From positions 9,553,001-9,617,000 of the forward strand of contig CM044876.1 in the NCBI GenBank assembly GCA_024500155.1: a stretch of DNA of 64,000 nt. Direction: 5' to 3'. Made by a program: the position numbers and the translations under genes. The stretch comes from Chenopodium formosanum. Taxonomy: Eukaryota; Streptophyta; Magnoliopsida; Caryophyllales; Amaranthaceae. The notes under the pieces were generated by a model. That model was given only the letters and a program-made list of their open reading frames with translations, did not search any database and had not been told where the DNA came from. Positions 11,324-24,884 of this stretch are shown here, one piece after another. Each line of letters starts with the position of its first letter. Positions within the stretch are counted from its first letter, which is position 1.

Positions 11324-14300
11324 AGAAGAAGAAGAAGAAAGAACCATGTAAAAAGTTTTCTTGAGTCAGCTATCATGTTAAAAGTGATTACAAAAGCAGA
11401 TGTTAAACTTAATCCAAAAGGTCAAAAAAGTAAAACGCATGTGGAAATTTGAAGTGGAGTACGCACCAAAAATGCAGAAATGATGGTCGTAACGGAAGCC
11501 CCAATAAAACCTTCCCAAGTTTTCTTGGGAGAAAGCTTAATCAAAGGAGTTCTCCCGAAGAAAAACCCAAATAGATAAGCAGCAATGTCATTTATGACTA
11601 TAAGTGAGGCAGGAAGAAGGAACCTGCAATCATATCAAACTGAGTTATTATCCCCCATGAATAGAAAGAAAGAGAAAGAAAGCTAGTATGTAGCAGCGAA
11701 TAAGTATGAAAGATGACATTTTTGTCATGGAAGCAATCAAAAAAGCACTATGAACAAAAGCCTTTACTAGATAATCTTATTTCCACATCAAATTCTTACA
11801 AAGAAGAAAAAAGCATATGAAATAGTAATAGAATATCATAATGTATAGCACCCAAAAAAATACTAAAATTTGTATATAGCATATAAATGAGCCAAAGGAA
11901 CCACACTATTGCTATCTCAACATCAAATTCAGCAAATCCCATACTCTATATGTAGATTACTAAAGACAGCGTGACGGCGTGAATAAGCTAAACATGCCCT
12001 GAATATGTCCCAAAAATATTTATTGACAATATACATCTAGTACCATTGCATCATAGCCGCACAATGTAGATATTGAATTCTTTTAAACATACAAGATTAT
12101 ACAACCAGCCAGCCAGGTTTGGTAAAGCAAAAGTTCAAAATTCCTTTTGCAAAATTACAAGCACTTGTGGTACAAGAAAAAAGCTGGGACCTCTAGGTTC
12201 ATAAGATGTATATCAAGAAACTTGTATTTGAGATAGTGAGGTTTCAAATCTCAGTCTCTAAATTCTAAGATTGCTGACACTTTACATTTGATTGTTTAGA
12301 TTGACAAGAAGATAGAGGATATCGGCACCGATTTATTAGTAATGGTGATTTACAATTTCAGGATATCGTGTTCTAAAGAATGGAATGTGTGCCACTCTTC
12401 AGTACATATACAGATATATAAATTTATTGTGAAGCTTAATGTTTTGGCAATGTGATCAGTCATGCCTCTTACTATGAAAAAACAATAATAGTATAGTACC
12501 ATTCTGTTAGCCTAAAGTTTAAAAAAGTGTTCCTTCTATCCCCATATAGAAGCCCCATTCACCCAAAACTCTTGTCCTTTATAAAAGTCTCATTTCACCT
12601 TTCAATTTCAATCAACCAAACCCCGCTATCTTCCTTTCATTCACTTTAAATCAACTGAACTCCACTATCTTGTTTTTTTTTTATATCTACCTATAATCAA
12701 ACAAACCCCACAATTTCTAATTTTATTTACCTTCCTAAAACTTGTGCAAAACCCAAATGGGAATTATAATTGAGGGTTGAGGGAGAAAAATTTCTGAGTG
12801 ACATGACAAGTAATTGGAATCTTCTAAAATTTTTGAGGACATGTATCAAAGCAGTTATTCAAAAAACTTTTGTGCAAGCCTCTTTTACAGGTAATTCTAT
12901 AAATTATATACTCAAATTCTATCCACCTTCAATGGGGGCAAGTATCATTATTCTATGTTATTAGGCTTACAATAGACTACTTTGACTTATTAACAAGTCT
13001 GCAGCTCTTCATTGTGAAGTAGCATATAATTGGCGCATTTTGGATTTTTGGATCATGGGTCAACTGAAAAAAGGCCTGGTTATAAATTGATATATATGAT
13101 ACTTTCATTTGTCAATTGTCGGTGACTCGGTGTCATACAACGTGGAAATGGATTAGAGCACGTGTTCAAAAGGATAGGAGTGCTTTCCATTAAGTTCATC
13201 ATGTATTAAAGCTTTAGTTAATGGTTCTAGCTAATCCCCCATGGAAAATATATATCATCTGGTTCCTTCACCATCTAAACTCCTCTTAAGGCACCTAAAG
13301 TTATAAGATAAAGTCACTAAACCAAAAGGACGGAACAATTCATCTTTAAACTTTTGATTAACAAAAAAGGAAAAGTACATATGATGATTTAAGCAAGGAT
13401 CTCATAACCATAGGCAAAATTCATACTAGACTGGGATATTATATTAGCAAGTATGAAATTTTGCATTGTATTTCAAGTTCTCTTACCAAAACATTCCTTC
13501 AAAGATGTTGGCCACAGTAAATGATGATTGTGTGAACACCACAATAAGTATCATGTGCGTCCATGCAAACTGGCCAAATTGATACTTGTACATCTTCTTC
13601 TTCAGAGAGAGAATAAACCACACAAAACCTGAAGTCAATTGCAACATAACTTCAGATAAGGGTACATATCAAATAGAGAGGTGAAAAAGTAGACTAAAGG
13701 TAAATTTTCAGGAAGCACCATATGATATAATTTTACAATTATTACATATTGTGCCTAAAACAATTATTTTGATGACCATTTAAAAATTGCTAATTATGTA
13801 TCCCAATACAGTGAACCACGAGCTAACAAGAAAACCAGAATTTTTTTTTTTTTTTTCAAAGTTAATCGAGTATAATTAAAAGTCCTATACAGTTTTCAGG
13901 TTTGTTTTTTCGGTTATGCTTTATGCAAGAATAACCTACTTCTAGACAATAAACAGTAACAAACCAGGATCAATTACATGAATGCAATCAAGCTCAAGCT
14001 CAGAAAATTAGAATAGGCTTGTAAATCATAAGAAGACTGCAAACTACGGTAATAGACATCTATGTTATATAGACTCTTCATTGCACCTCCCCCCGTGTCA
14101 TATCCTCAACCAACAAAACAGTCAGGTCAAAACTTGGACACTAACACAGATCCAACAAGAATATCCTTGTCTGGGTAACATAAGGAATAGTACTCATTGA
14201 TTAGAAATATCAACGTAGAAGAAAAACATGTCTCTCATAAAACCATAGTCTTAAGCAACAGTACTGCCACTTTTATAGGATACACTTGATAAACAGTGAA

Positions 14301-15858
14301 GAGGCAAATGTTCCACACAACTAGCACATTTGGAGCTATAAAGAAACATTCCACGTTTGCAGTTATACATATAGTCCAGTTAAAATATATACTAAGTCTC
14401 CATTAGAGAGATAAAAATGAAACTAAAGAGGAAAAGCTGACCAACCTGCAATATACAGGAAATAACAAATAACCATATGGTACTTTGTAAGAAATCCAAC
14501 AAGCTTAAACAATACTTTGTCTGAAGTGACAGTATTTACAAGCCGCTGACTGAGAAATCGGCCATAGACAAACAGCATTGCAGTGAAGAAAAAGTGCCTG
14601 AAAATGTTAAATAGCACATAAAGAATAAGAATGCCATGCTTTAAACTTCTATAAACGAAATTACAGACAATTCATTAAAAACTTTCTGAAAATAAACTCT
14701 CACCAATTCAATAGCCGAAAACCAGGAAGATCTCGATCCTCTCGAACCTTCCTCAACAGATTAAACAGCTCCTTTGCCATCAGAATTTGGATCAGAATTA
14801 CCATGGCACAAATATATAGATGACCCATGTAGATGGTGAGGACAAAGGCCCCAATCATCCATAGGGTAGAATGTGTGCGGATCCACATTGACTTGTACTT
14901 GTTACGATCATTGGCAAGTAAATTCCCCCCATTTGGTTTGGTGATTTCAGCAGGAATCTAATTGGCATTAATTCACTAGTTAAAAATAATAGATAAGCTA
15001 AAGTGCCATTCAAATGCCCACACAAACTATCAAACATGGATTTTGATGCAATTCAGTAAATATGTTAATTGAAAATTAGTTTAACTAACTACAAGGGAAG
15101 GGAAGTGAGAAAAAACAATCACTACTAAGCAGATGGAACAAAGCATTTTTCATGTATATCGAAACGAATAATAGAAAACACATTTGAGAAATAAACCAAC
15201 CTCATTGGACTGCTTACGGCGCCTGATCTTATTCATGGATCCAATTTCACTTCTTCTTATTACAACCAATAGTTCACATACACAAGATTCCTGATAACTA
15301 CCTGAAAAGGTAACCAAGTAAATCATTCATATTTGGATGGTATCTTAAATTAAGAAACAAACCTAAATAACAAAACTTGTGGAGCCATTGAACAGAACAC
15401 ATATATATAGAGATACAGAGAAAACAGAAATTCAAAGGATGGAAGAAAACAGACAAATGTTGTAGGCAAAAAGTGTGCTAAAAGTAAAACCCAACTAACT
15501 AAAAAAAATAAAAATAAAAAACAACACAAATATATTAACAGCCCTTTCATTAGTCAATGTCTCCAATAATAATAAGAGAATTAAATTAACAGCTTCCACA
15601 TATAACATATCAACCCAAAAAAATTAAAAAAGCAATCTTTAATTCGAACTAAACAATTAATTAACCGAGAATAATAATTCAAATCACCCAAACTTCAGAT
15701 TCAACAAAATACCCATCAAGAAATTAAGCAAAAGAACCAAAATTATGAAAAGGGTATCTCTAATTCGATATTATTGCATAATAATCAGTCGAAAACTATA
15801 AAAATCTAAGTTAAAGATTATAATTTGAAACATAATTAGAGGAACAAAAGAACTTACC
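10823..15858 (-). pseudogene. 3'-truncated CDP-diacylglycerol synthase (unit B)
   Basis: Second copy of the CDP-DAG synthase, with its own promoter and 5'UTR exon (donor at 15857-15856). Coding exons: 15236-15201, 14957-14704, 14597-14446, 13628-13487, 11623-11467, 11055-11008 (LANVMGRFEWLTCPRE) and 10909-10823 (DLSTGWLHCDPGP to LIANW). They total 876 nt, 292 codons, ending in phase 0. The next exons should carry the family signature with the KR and HGG...DR residues needed for catalysis. They are absent, because the duplication junction at 10054/10055 lies in the following intron. The protein should therefore be a truncated multi-helix membrane protein without its active site, unless it splices into the PIG-T exons further along the same strand. 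Confidence 0.88.
11289..11340. repeat. poly-A followed by (GAA)n
   Basis: A run of about 33 A (11289-11321) followed by GAA repeats, in an intron of the truncated CDS gene. Its counterpart in unit A lies outside the window. It is a simple repeat prone to assembly error. Confidence 0.9.
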
Positions 15859-18048
15859 AAAGGATTACAACAGAGAGATTTGAATAAATGTTTATAAAAT
15901 TGATGAAAATTAGATGAAATATGTTGAATTTACGAAATCAAAAAAGAGTGATTTGTGTATTGAAGTGACAAAGAGAGGTTGAAAATAAAAAGGTTTTTCG
16001 ATTGTTGTTAGCTTACACTCTGGAGGAGGGATGTGGAGGGGGATTTTTTAATTTTAATTTATTCTTTTTGTGTGTGGGTTTGCACTTGTTTTTTTTTTTT
16101 TCCTTTTTAATTTATGATATTTTTGACACATAATTTATGATATTTTGCATTATATGCTTTTCTCTCTCAAAAAGAAAATTATTAGTACTTTACACTATTT
16201 AAGATTCTTATTCTTGTTTTCCATCAAAAACAAAAAGTAAAAGATTCTTATATTTTGTATAACTATTTGTTCGGTTTACTTCAAAAAAATATTCTGTTAA
16301 TTTGATAATATTGTTAGTTACGAGTATTTTTCAAGTCAAAACCAGTAGCTTCATTTTTGCATGTTTTTAATGTATGTTTCACCTGAATTATAAGGTGTAA
16401 CTAAAAACATAGAAATTTAATAGCTATATAAATGAAAATGGATTGAGTAGGCTAAAATGTTGATGGTATTCTATTCAATGATGAGATCAATTGTCAGAGT
16501 GTGATCTAAATCTTATCAAATTGCAAACTAAACTGTAATTTTGTGATGTGTTACATATTACGGTTTCAAAATTACACTTTTGACTTTTGATCAAATTGGT
16601 GTATGATTTTGTTTTGGCTTCCAAAGTTTCTAAAACCACACCACAAAGTGCAAACAATTTACCACTTTTATAATCTTTTAAAACTAGTGTCAGATTTATT
16701 ATAATTAGAGAGAGTTGTCATCTATGCACCTGGGATAAAAGCTTGTCTACAATCATTATAGGGGATGAAAAACGTGTATATAAATAGAGAGACGAGGAAG
16801 GAGGAGGCACGCAAATTGTTAGTCAATTCCTAAGAGAGTTGTGGCCTTAAGCCACTTTTTGAAGATTTGTAGCCTAAAGTTGCTAGCTTGTAGCTAGGAA
16901 CCCCTTCAATTAAGGTTTTCAATCAAAGATTTGATCTTCTCTATGATTTTTGTGTTGAATGTGTGTGTGAGAGCCCAGCAAAGTATGAGTCCATTATATA
17001 AGACAAGCAAAACTAGAAATTACGGTGGCATGGTGGAGAGAATACAAGTTAACCTTGCCACATATGGGTCCAATAAAGCAATAAAGCAACAATATAACAT
17101 CGTTCAAACTTTCATGCTCCATTAAAGCCCCTCCTTTTTATTATTTCTTCCCCGATCTCCATCTACCTTCCAGTCTTCCACAAATAGTGGTGTCGGTGAA
17201 AGGAGGGTGGAGACTGGGGAAGGATGAAAGAGGAAGCTTCAATGGAGGAGGAAGCTGAAGCTTTGGTTAAGTCGCCTTCTGTCCAACACATCACATTTGT
17301 TGAGCAATTTATCAAATTTATACAACACATTATTGATGTGTTAGTTCCAGTAGTTATTTACGTACGCACCACTAGATTAACATACATCGTGGACCTAATT
17401 AGGGCTCCCTCAATGGGGAGTACAAGTAATCTGGAAAAACAAATGGAAGATCTTCAAGAGTAAGGATGACAAGCTTAAAATCATCAAGAAGCATAAAGCT
17501 TAGTAGTTAGTATGAAGATGAGATAATCCGAGAGGAATTAAGTGATCTTAAAGCTACTTTGACAAGTTTATTGAGCAAAATGCCTACAACGTCCAAGAAA
17601 AGATAACAGAGTCAATCCATAATGCTATCAACACTAACAGGTCATCCATGGAGTGAAGGTATCAATTATTGTCACTCGCAGCTTAGTTTTGTTCAATGAT
17701 GTTAATGTTTAAGGTTCACCGTCTTATATAGAATGCTTTACAGCGAGACTGAAATCTAGAATAGAATCCAGAATCTGTCTTGTCTCTGCAAATGCAATCT
17801 CCTTAAATTCGGCAATCAATCTCAGATGCAATTCAAGTACCAGCCTATAATCAATTAATCATTGGTTAGCAGGTTACAAATCAAGTTATGACTGATTTGA
17901 CAATCTCTGTAGGAAGAACAAAATTGGCTACCTCTATTTCTCTCTATATCAAACAACATTGTTATAACAGATATAGTACAAACAAATTGGTAAAAATAAA
18001 TTTACTACTTTTAAGATGAAAAAAAAAGGCTTAGTTGGTGGAATTCTG
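15859..18048. other. CDS promoter and intergenic region, unit B
   Basis: Same sequence as 4439-6628. It contains the promoter of the truncated CDP-DAG synthase, a plus-strand TATA-like motif (16777-16786), and a weak 79-codon frame at 17224-17463 without a recognisable domain. No confident gene. Confidence 0.5.
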
Positions 18049-21000
18049 TTATCTCAAGTAATACTGCCATACTACAGCTATAAAAGCCACCAATGCCACC
18101 TTGAAAATTAGCTTAGTATTAGTTGTTGATGAAGAAGAGGCTGCAGAGTTCTGATCCTGTTCCACTGGTTTTCCCCTCGATCTAGCAAACAACTTTTGCC
18201 ACAGCTGATGAAGCCTGCTACTCTTCCTCTTGGCTGTTATCCATATTCAGAAGATACCGTTAGTAGGAGAGACAAAAGCTAATAAAGCACATTTTGGGAG
18301 TTACAAATCATATCCATTGAGGATGCATTAACTGCTATTGGAAGTGTTGCAAAATTATCACAGATAGAGGGGGTTTGTATGTCTCAGAAGATTAAGAAGA
18401 CTTGACACAGACAAAGCAACAACTCATGCCATCTTCAGAGCGAAAAGGCAAGGAGATTAGAAACCACAAATAATCTAATTGCAGAGACATGCGATTCCAA
18501 CTTCAACCATCCATACACTGGAATAGGTTGACGGTGGGAAAATAGAGAGTACAGAGAAGAGAGAAGAGGATCTTCATTTCCCTAATCTAATAATCAGGGC
18601 GTGACAATGGAATAGTCATAATTCCGTTGACCCCCCTCTCGTTTCATTCTTAAACTAATGTTCAGCCCAGCATCATTATCTCACTATGATGGCTAAATAT
18701 GCCCAAGATAAAGGAGAAGCTCTTTCTCAAAGATATGCAGCAATTTCTCATGGCATATCTCAATTGATGCTCAATCAAATGTAACTATGATGGCCAAATA
18801 AGCCCAAGCTAAAAGGAAGAACAAAAGGGTAACTTATGGCCCATTTGGTAGGTAGTAATAAAGGGCGGTAATGGGGATGAATGTTAGTGTAATTTTGCAA
18901 GAAAAGTATCATCCCAATGTTCATAGTAATTCAACCCCCATCCCCAAACTTGTGCTATCATAAAATTTCATTACCTCTCAATAGTCAATACCACCCTTCA
19001 AATAGTTATAAATGGCAATGAAAATTTATGAAGAAAAAGAGATACCTTCGGGTGAACTATCATTACCCTAGGCACAAGGATCTAACCAAATTACATACAA
19101 ATTATTTCCTATTACTAGTTTACCACCATCCGTTACCAACCTACCAAACAGGCCATTAGCAATTAGCAATCACACTAAACTTTACCTCATTTAAAGAAAC
19201 AGCACAAGAAACTGAGGTGTATACAGACTAACAGTCCGTGCAGGCTTAGAGCTGAGATGGACAAATTACAGATATACTCCGTATATGGGAAGAATAAAAA
19301 AGATGTGTCCACTTATCCATCCACTTTTCTTGTTATTCTTCATTAACCGTAAATTCTATTCAGGAAGGGAGGGGGAGGGATATCTTCCGTAGCTCAAAAA
19401 CTCAATAACAAGTAGAAATCACATCTATATTATAGAAAACAGAATCTTTATCGAGAAATTATAGCCAAGCAATTACTGTATAATTACCTCTTTCTTCCAA
19501 CAGTCTTTCCTCTTCACCAACACGCTTCCTTAGTACATTGAGCAGGGATCCAAAATATAAAGCAAATACTGTACAAGTAATTGTGATAACATTGTAAGGC
19601 ATGCTGAAGTCTGGGGTAGTTAATGGCACGAGCAAGACTTCTGTATAAGCCAGAGCAGGACTTCTCTTCTGCATTAAAAGGGAACAACCAGAAAATCAAA
19701 TTCAATCAAAAAGAGAATAAAATAAAGGCACAAAAAGGAGAGGAGAGAGTACTAAAGAGTTTCGGACTACCTGCAATTTTGATAATATAGGAGACACGTT
19801 TGAACCTTCAGCAAAGCTTAGGCTTGAATGGAAATCAGGAAAGCTAATTAGAGCTGAAGGAATATCAAAACCTTGATTGGCATCTGGAGGGTATTCATCT
19901 ATGTGCAAAAATCCCTGAACATACATACAATCATATATCTTAATCAAGTAGCAGAAAACTCAGAAATCTAGACATCCAATAATGTTAAGCCTACAAACAT
20001 CGCAACCTCTTATACCAAAAGCTACACCACAAAAACAGAGTTTCTCTAAAAACTGAAGAAACATATCAATGGTTTTCAATGCTCATCAACTATGTAAAAG
20101 AAACATTCAGAAAGGACTCTTCAGCCATAGAAACATGTGAAACACTAGCCAATATTTTTTTAGCTGGTCCACTTTCCTCTGAGCTGTTTAGACTTTAGAA
20201 ATTATTGTCCCATTTCTCTATGAAGTAAATTATAGTTCAAATTACGGAGTAAATTCATTCCCTTACCTTTTGCCCCTATCTCTCTCTCTTACTTTTTGGT
20301 ACATCACATATTCACAAAGACACATAGCCCTTGTAGTAATAAGCTACCCTTGCCCCCACCACCGTTTAAAATTGTGTCAAAAACAAATGGAACACCTAAA
20401 ATGGAGGAAGTATATAACAGTATGTCACAAACAACCTCTGTTGCAAAATTATCACATGGGGAAAGATAAGCCGGCAACAGTTGAAATGATTGCAATTAAG
20501 TGCAAATTGTTTAGCTAGATGCGGATAGTGATATAAAAAAGTAATCTGCTAATTTTTCCAAAGTTGTGTTTTCTTCTCAACCGTTGAAGATGACTTCAGA
20601 GTTCTGGGAGATTTTGGGGTAATTTTCACGTCAAGTAGGTAAGTTGATTCCCGAGAGGAAGACAATGCAATTTGGAGAAGTTTAAGCAAATTTTATAGAA
20701 TTAAGTTTACAAATAATGTAAATAAAATTCAATAGGATTCAGAATTATATGAAGACACTAAGTGCTTCCAGCTTCTAGGATCAAATTCCAGTAATTGAGC
20801 ATTTGAGCTAAGTGCATACAGCCATAAAAGTTTGCCACAGGTCATGCTACCAAATTCCAGTAATTAAGCTAAGTGCATACAGCCATAAAAGTCTGCCAAA
20901 GGTCATGCTAATTGGACATTGCTACAGGTACTTTTGTTTATAGAGGGTAGTAAAAGAAAACACAAATCGAGCTCTATGAAATTGGGCATTTTATATGAAG

Positions 21001-24000
21001 GATCCCTGCTCAATTGGCAAGCAAATTATGCCAAGGTGACACAGCGATATTTTCCTATGATAAATTACCTCTGAAGACAGATACAATTAATACAATTCGT
21101 GTATTAGTGTCACACGGAGAGGAATACATGCACAAGATGACTACACCCCGTTTATCATTTTATGAACTTAAAATTGGTTATTGTTAGCTCTGATGTCGGC
21201 TTCCACTAAAATTGACAAAGAGAAATCCATGGGAACTCTATTTCAATATACCTAGCAATAATAGAATAACACAAAACACATAAAGCATTTCAGGCATACC
21301 TTATCAAAGTCCAAAGAAAGTGCAGCTGACTTCATGCTGCAGGGAAATGTTAAGGCCAGCTCCAATGCTCCAGGAGAAACCTTGTCTTCAGAAGGGGATA
21401 CCCGCATTTTTCTGGTGATGTTAGCAGCAGGATGGACTTGACCATTGATATATATCTGTAATGTATGATAATACACCTTAACATACCAAGGAACAACTTG
21501 GAAAACATTGATGTGCAAGTTGCAACTGTCCTCAGAAGAACCAGTTCCCACCAAACTCTGATGGTGACCAGCAGAATTTAAAGATATTACTATAGCACCC
21601 CTTTCATTCCCACTTCCCATCAAGAATCTATTGGCGAGTAATGGTGCTTGGGAAGATGACCAAACCACAGGAAGTTTCCAAGTTAGTGCTAAATCAAATG
21701 GTTTAGCATCAGCATATTTCTCAACAGAGAACACATAAAGAACAGATGAATCCTCATTTTGTAAACTATCAGCTTCTCTGATCACCTTATCTGGGATAGA
21801 AGACAATTCAAACGCTAGGTTAGAGCTGGAACTTTCAGAGGCTGCAAAATCAGGATTAATTCCCTTAATTTTCAGTTCAGAGACAAGGTCTCTGTCAAGG
21901 TGAAGGAAAATGTTGCTAGATTTGGCAAGAACACAATTTCTGTTGACTTTCCTTCCAAATACTGTGCTTAAAGACCAATTTGGTTGCATTGCAGAGCCAG
22001 TGCTGTAACTCTTAGCCCAACTTTGACTTCCAGGCTGGAGAACAACAGTTAGTGTTTGTTCAAGTTCAATTTCTGAATTACCAGTATCTGAATCAAAGCC
22101 ACTGGAAACCAAGTGCAGCCGCTGAGAATGGTAAAATCCACGATATATAGATGGCCTATCCATCAGCTCAGCAAGACCAGCCTTGTCTCGACAGGGCAGT
22201 AACTTTAGCCATGGAGTCAGGTTCTCCGTACAAACAGCTTCACGGGGCAATGTGCCATACCTCAAATTGCCTGCAGATGCCCGAAATCCCCAGTCAGGCG
22301 CAGAATAAGTAGTTGAAGACTCCAGGAAGTTGATGGAAGAACAAAATAGACCCGAAAGGGTGTGAGTCAAATTTTTCCATAAAGCATCAACCTGAGATGG
22401 TGGAGAGTCAAAAATTGCCCACAATTCAACTCCAGGAGGTTTTGCATTACTACTTGAAATAGGATCAAACCCACCCCAACGTTCATAGTTCCAGCGACCC
22501 TGAGTGAAAGACAATTCCATTTCCTTGATTTGAAATTTGTGGACCTAGTCAAACAACACAGTTGTAACACTCAATCAATCCTGATTTACAGATATTCGGC
22601 AAGGACTTACTTTAAATGTTTGAGATAATTAATAAGAAAATCTAAAGTACCAAAAAAAACTGCATACTATCATAGGGAGTATATCACCATTCTCAAAATA
22701 TGAAGGGAAAAAAGGGTACAAAACACAAACAAGAAACTTCTTACTCCTAAACAAGTGTACCCTTGACAAGTTCCATCAAAGTCTACGAGCACAAGTTGTA
22801 GTAGATCTACTATATGTATTCCACTTTAAAAGTACATTTGTAAACATTAACACTTTGTTTGCATAGGAAGAAATGAAAGGAAAAGAAGAGAAGAGAAATG
22901 GAGGGGGCCAAATTCTCTTGTTTGGGTAAAAGAGTGGGGGAAGGAAGGGGAAGGAGAGGGAGGCATCCATTTTCCCTCTCTCTTTAATAAGCATAATCTC
23001 TCCAAAATTGATGAGATTTGGAGGGAAAATGGAGCTCACCTCTCCCCTCCCTTTCTTTTCCCTTCCCTTCCTCCAATTTCCCTCCCCTTCTTTTCCTACC
23101 TTCTTTGCTATCCAAACAAAGCGTAATGGGCCACAATTCAGTGGCTCAGTGTTAGATTACACCTTCCAGTCCCATAATTCAGTTTCAGCATAAAGCACCA
23201 TAGCATATCATAAAGCTATCCATCAAACTAGTAGTCGAAACAAGTTAAGATGCTCAACGTCTCCAACAGTCTTAAACACTTAAATCAGACAAAAAAAATC
23301 ATCAGCCAATTAAGGAAATAATGAACTGCATTACTTCACTGATATTGAGTAAAACAGTCATAAATCCCATGTAATCAGCCTTTAAGATGATTTACAGATT
23401 AAAACTTACATCTAGTGCCCTTGAATATACAAGAAAGCACAATATGTAAACACAAATACGCCAGGTATAAATGCAATACTATGATTGAATTTCTGCTCAA
23501 GAACTTCCAAATGCCTATAAATTTCGAAACCTAAAAACACATATCACTATATCAGCCATCCCAAGCATGGAAAGTGAACCAATCCCTGTAGAATGGACAA
23601 AAACAGTACACATTCCACAACCGGTGATCGGATGTCTTCTACATAGACAATCTTCTGCACTAGTGATTTTACCAACAGCAGGATTCTACCTAATCCACTG
23701 AAATTCGCCTAATCAAATGATCCCTAGTTCAACATACTAACTAAGAATGAAAGCTATCTCACTATTAGCATTATAGCAGTAGCAAACTAGCAAATACAGT
23801 AATAGTCAGCAATATTATCAGAAGCTAAACAAAGAAACATTCAACATCAACAGAACATTAATTACACCGATTGACACATAATTTGGTCGTAATTTCCACA
23901 CTAACACCAATTCGATGAGTATATCCAATACTTAAACTAAATCATAACGGTAATTTGTTGCACATTTCAGTCAATGAAATTCAATCATTATCAAACTAAC

Positions 24001-24372
24001 ACTAATCAACAGAATAATTGAATGAAGCTACAATCAACAATAAAAATAAACCCTAAAATTGACCAAAATACAAAATAAAATTCATAACAATAAGGTCTTC
24101 CAAAATTAAATAGAAGAGGATGAAGAAGAACATACAAGCTGATAAATAGCCATAGGAAAGAGATGGAGATGGAATCCGCCATTGTAGGAGGAGAAATTAG
24201 CTTTAGAATTGAAGTGAAAATGCGCTAGAACTTTCCGATCGGGCAACGGTTTCAGTAGCAGTTCTTCATTGAACTCCTCATTTTGTGCTTCTTCGTTACT
24301 GGAAGCGAATTGGAAGGCGGAGAAGATGAAGCAGCATACAATTAGGAGAGAAAAACTCCATGATTTCGCCAT
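18049..24372 (-). CDS. PIGT: GPI transamidase subunit PIG-T (Gpi16), intact copy
   Basis: PIG-T is a luminal/membrane subunit of the ER GPI-transamidase, which swaps a C-terminal peptide signal for a preassembled GPI anchor. Exons on the minus strand: 24372-24136, 22544-21300, 19914-19771, 19668-19488 and 18233-18049 (stop). Together 1,992 nt, 663 residues, a usual length for plant PIG-T. Residues 1-25 form a signal peptide (SFSLLIVCCFIFSAF). The large second exon encodes the Gpi16 domain, with FTQGRWNYERWGGFDP, PGVELWAIFD and QPGSQSWAKSYSTG. NFS, NLT, NWS and NIT sequons fit a glycosylated luminal domain. One membrane helix near the end (LIFKVALVAFIAVVWQYY) is followed by only LR. Intron 1 (1.6 kb) carries a MITE. 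The 3' part (exons 3-5 and 175 nt of exon 2) is duplicated in unit A, but this copy keeps all exons and its own 5' end, so it should be the working gene. Confidence 0.95.
18837..19155. mobile_element. MITE, PIF/Harbinger-like, unit B
   Basis: Duplicate of the 319-bp MITE at 7417-7735, with the same terminal inverted repeats and TTA target-site duplication. It lies in the last PIG-T intron (19487-18234). Confidence 0.75.
20783..20910. repeat. two-copy 69-bp tandem repeat (unit B)
   Basis: Same repeat as at 9363-9490, carried along by the tandem duplication. It lies in the PIG-T intron between exons 2 and 3. Confidence 0.7.
22851..23123. mobile_element. MITE with CRCTTTGTTTG ends
   Basis: A 273-bp element in PIG-T intron 1. 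The ends are CACTTTGTTTG and, reversed, CGCTTTGTTTG. TAA target-site duplications lie at 22848-22850 and 23124-23126. The interior is purine-rich on one side and pyrimidine-rich on the other (GGAGAGGG against CCCTCTC tracts), so the element can fold back on itself. The TWA target site suggests a PIF/Harbinger type. It lies right of the duplicated unit and so is single copy. Confidence 0.7.
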
Positions 24373-24571
24373 TGATGAGTTCTTGTTAGGAGCTGTTAAG
24401 CGCAGGAGAGAGTGTGTGCGAAGGAAGACGACGACGACGATGGTGAAGCCATCTCAAAGTTCAGCCTACTGCGATCCGTCAATAAACTAGGAATTTCATT
24501 TTTTTTTTTTTTTTTAATTTTTCCTTTTTTGCATTTGGTTTGAAAATTACATTTGTACAATTGTACTGTAA

Positions 24572-24884
24572 GGGTCTGTTTTGATTGATTGAATTGAGCT
24601 GAACTAAACTGAACTTAACTTATTAGAGCTGAAAAGAACTGAACTGAATATTTTATAAGAGAAGGAAATCAAGATAAGAACAGAATTGAACTAAACTTAT
24701 TAGAGCTGAACTGAAAATAAGCTGAAGAGTACAGGCCCTAAGGGTCTATTCTGTTCAGCTTAATTTCAGTTCAGTTCAGTTCCTAATTTCTGTCTCTTAT
24801 AAACAATTCATTTCAGCTCTATTCAGTTCACAGCATCAATCAATTTAGTTCAATTTAGTTGTTTTTAGTAATCGAAACATGCCC
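24572..24884. mobile_element. two adjoining MITEs sharing one TAA
   Basis: Two elements abut in the PIG-T upstream region: 24572-24738 and 24742-24884. Each begins GGGTCTRTT and ends RCCC/GCCC. TAA occurs before, between and after them (24569-24571, 24739-24741, 24885-24887). The interiors are rich in CAGTTCAGTT-type repeats, in opposite orientations in the two halves. They belong to the family also found at 32080-32211 and 60138-60239. Confidence 0.65.

Larger units (their letters stand above)
1..21474. repeat. 11,420-bp head-to-tail tandem duplication
   Basis: Bases 1-10054 and 11421-21474 correspond with a constant offset of 11,420. They matched letter for letter in every block I compared, including homopolymers such as the T run near 2421/13841. 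Unit B is whole (10055-21474); unit A is seen for its last 10,054 bp. The constant offset implies no indels over about 10 kb. It is either a very young duplication or an assembly artefact. Confidence 0.97.
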
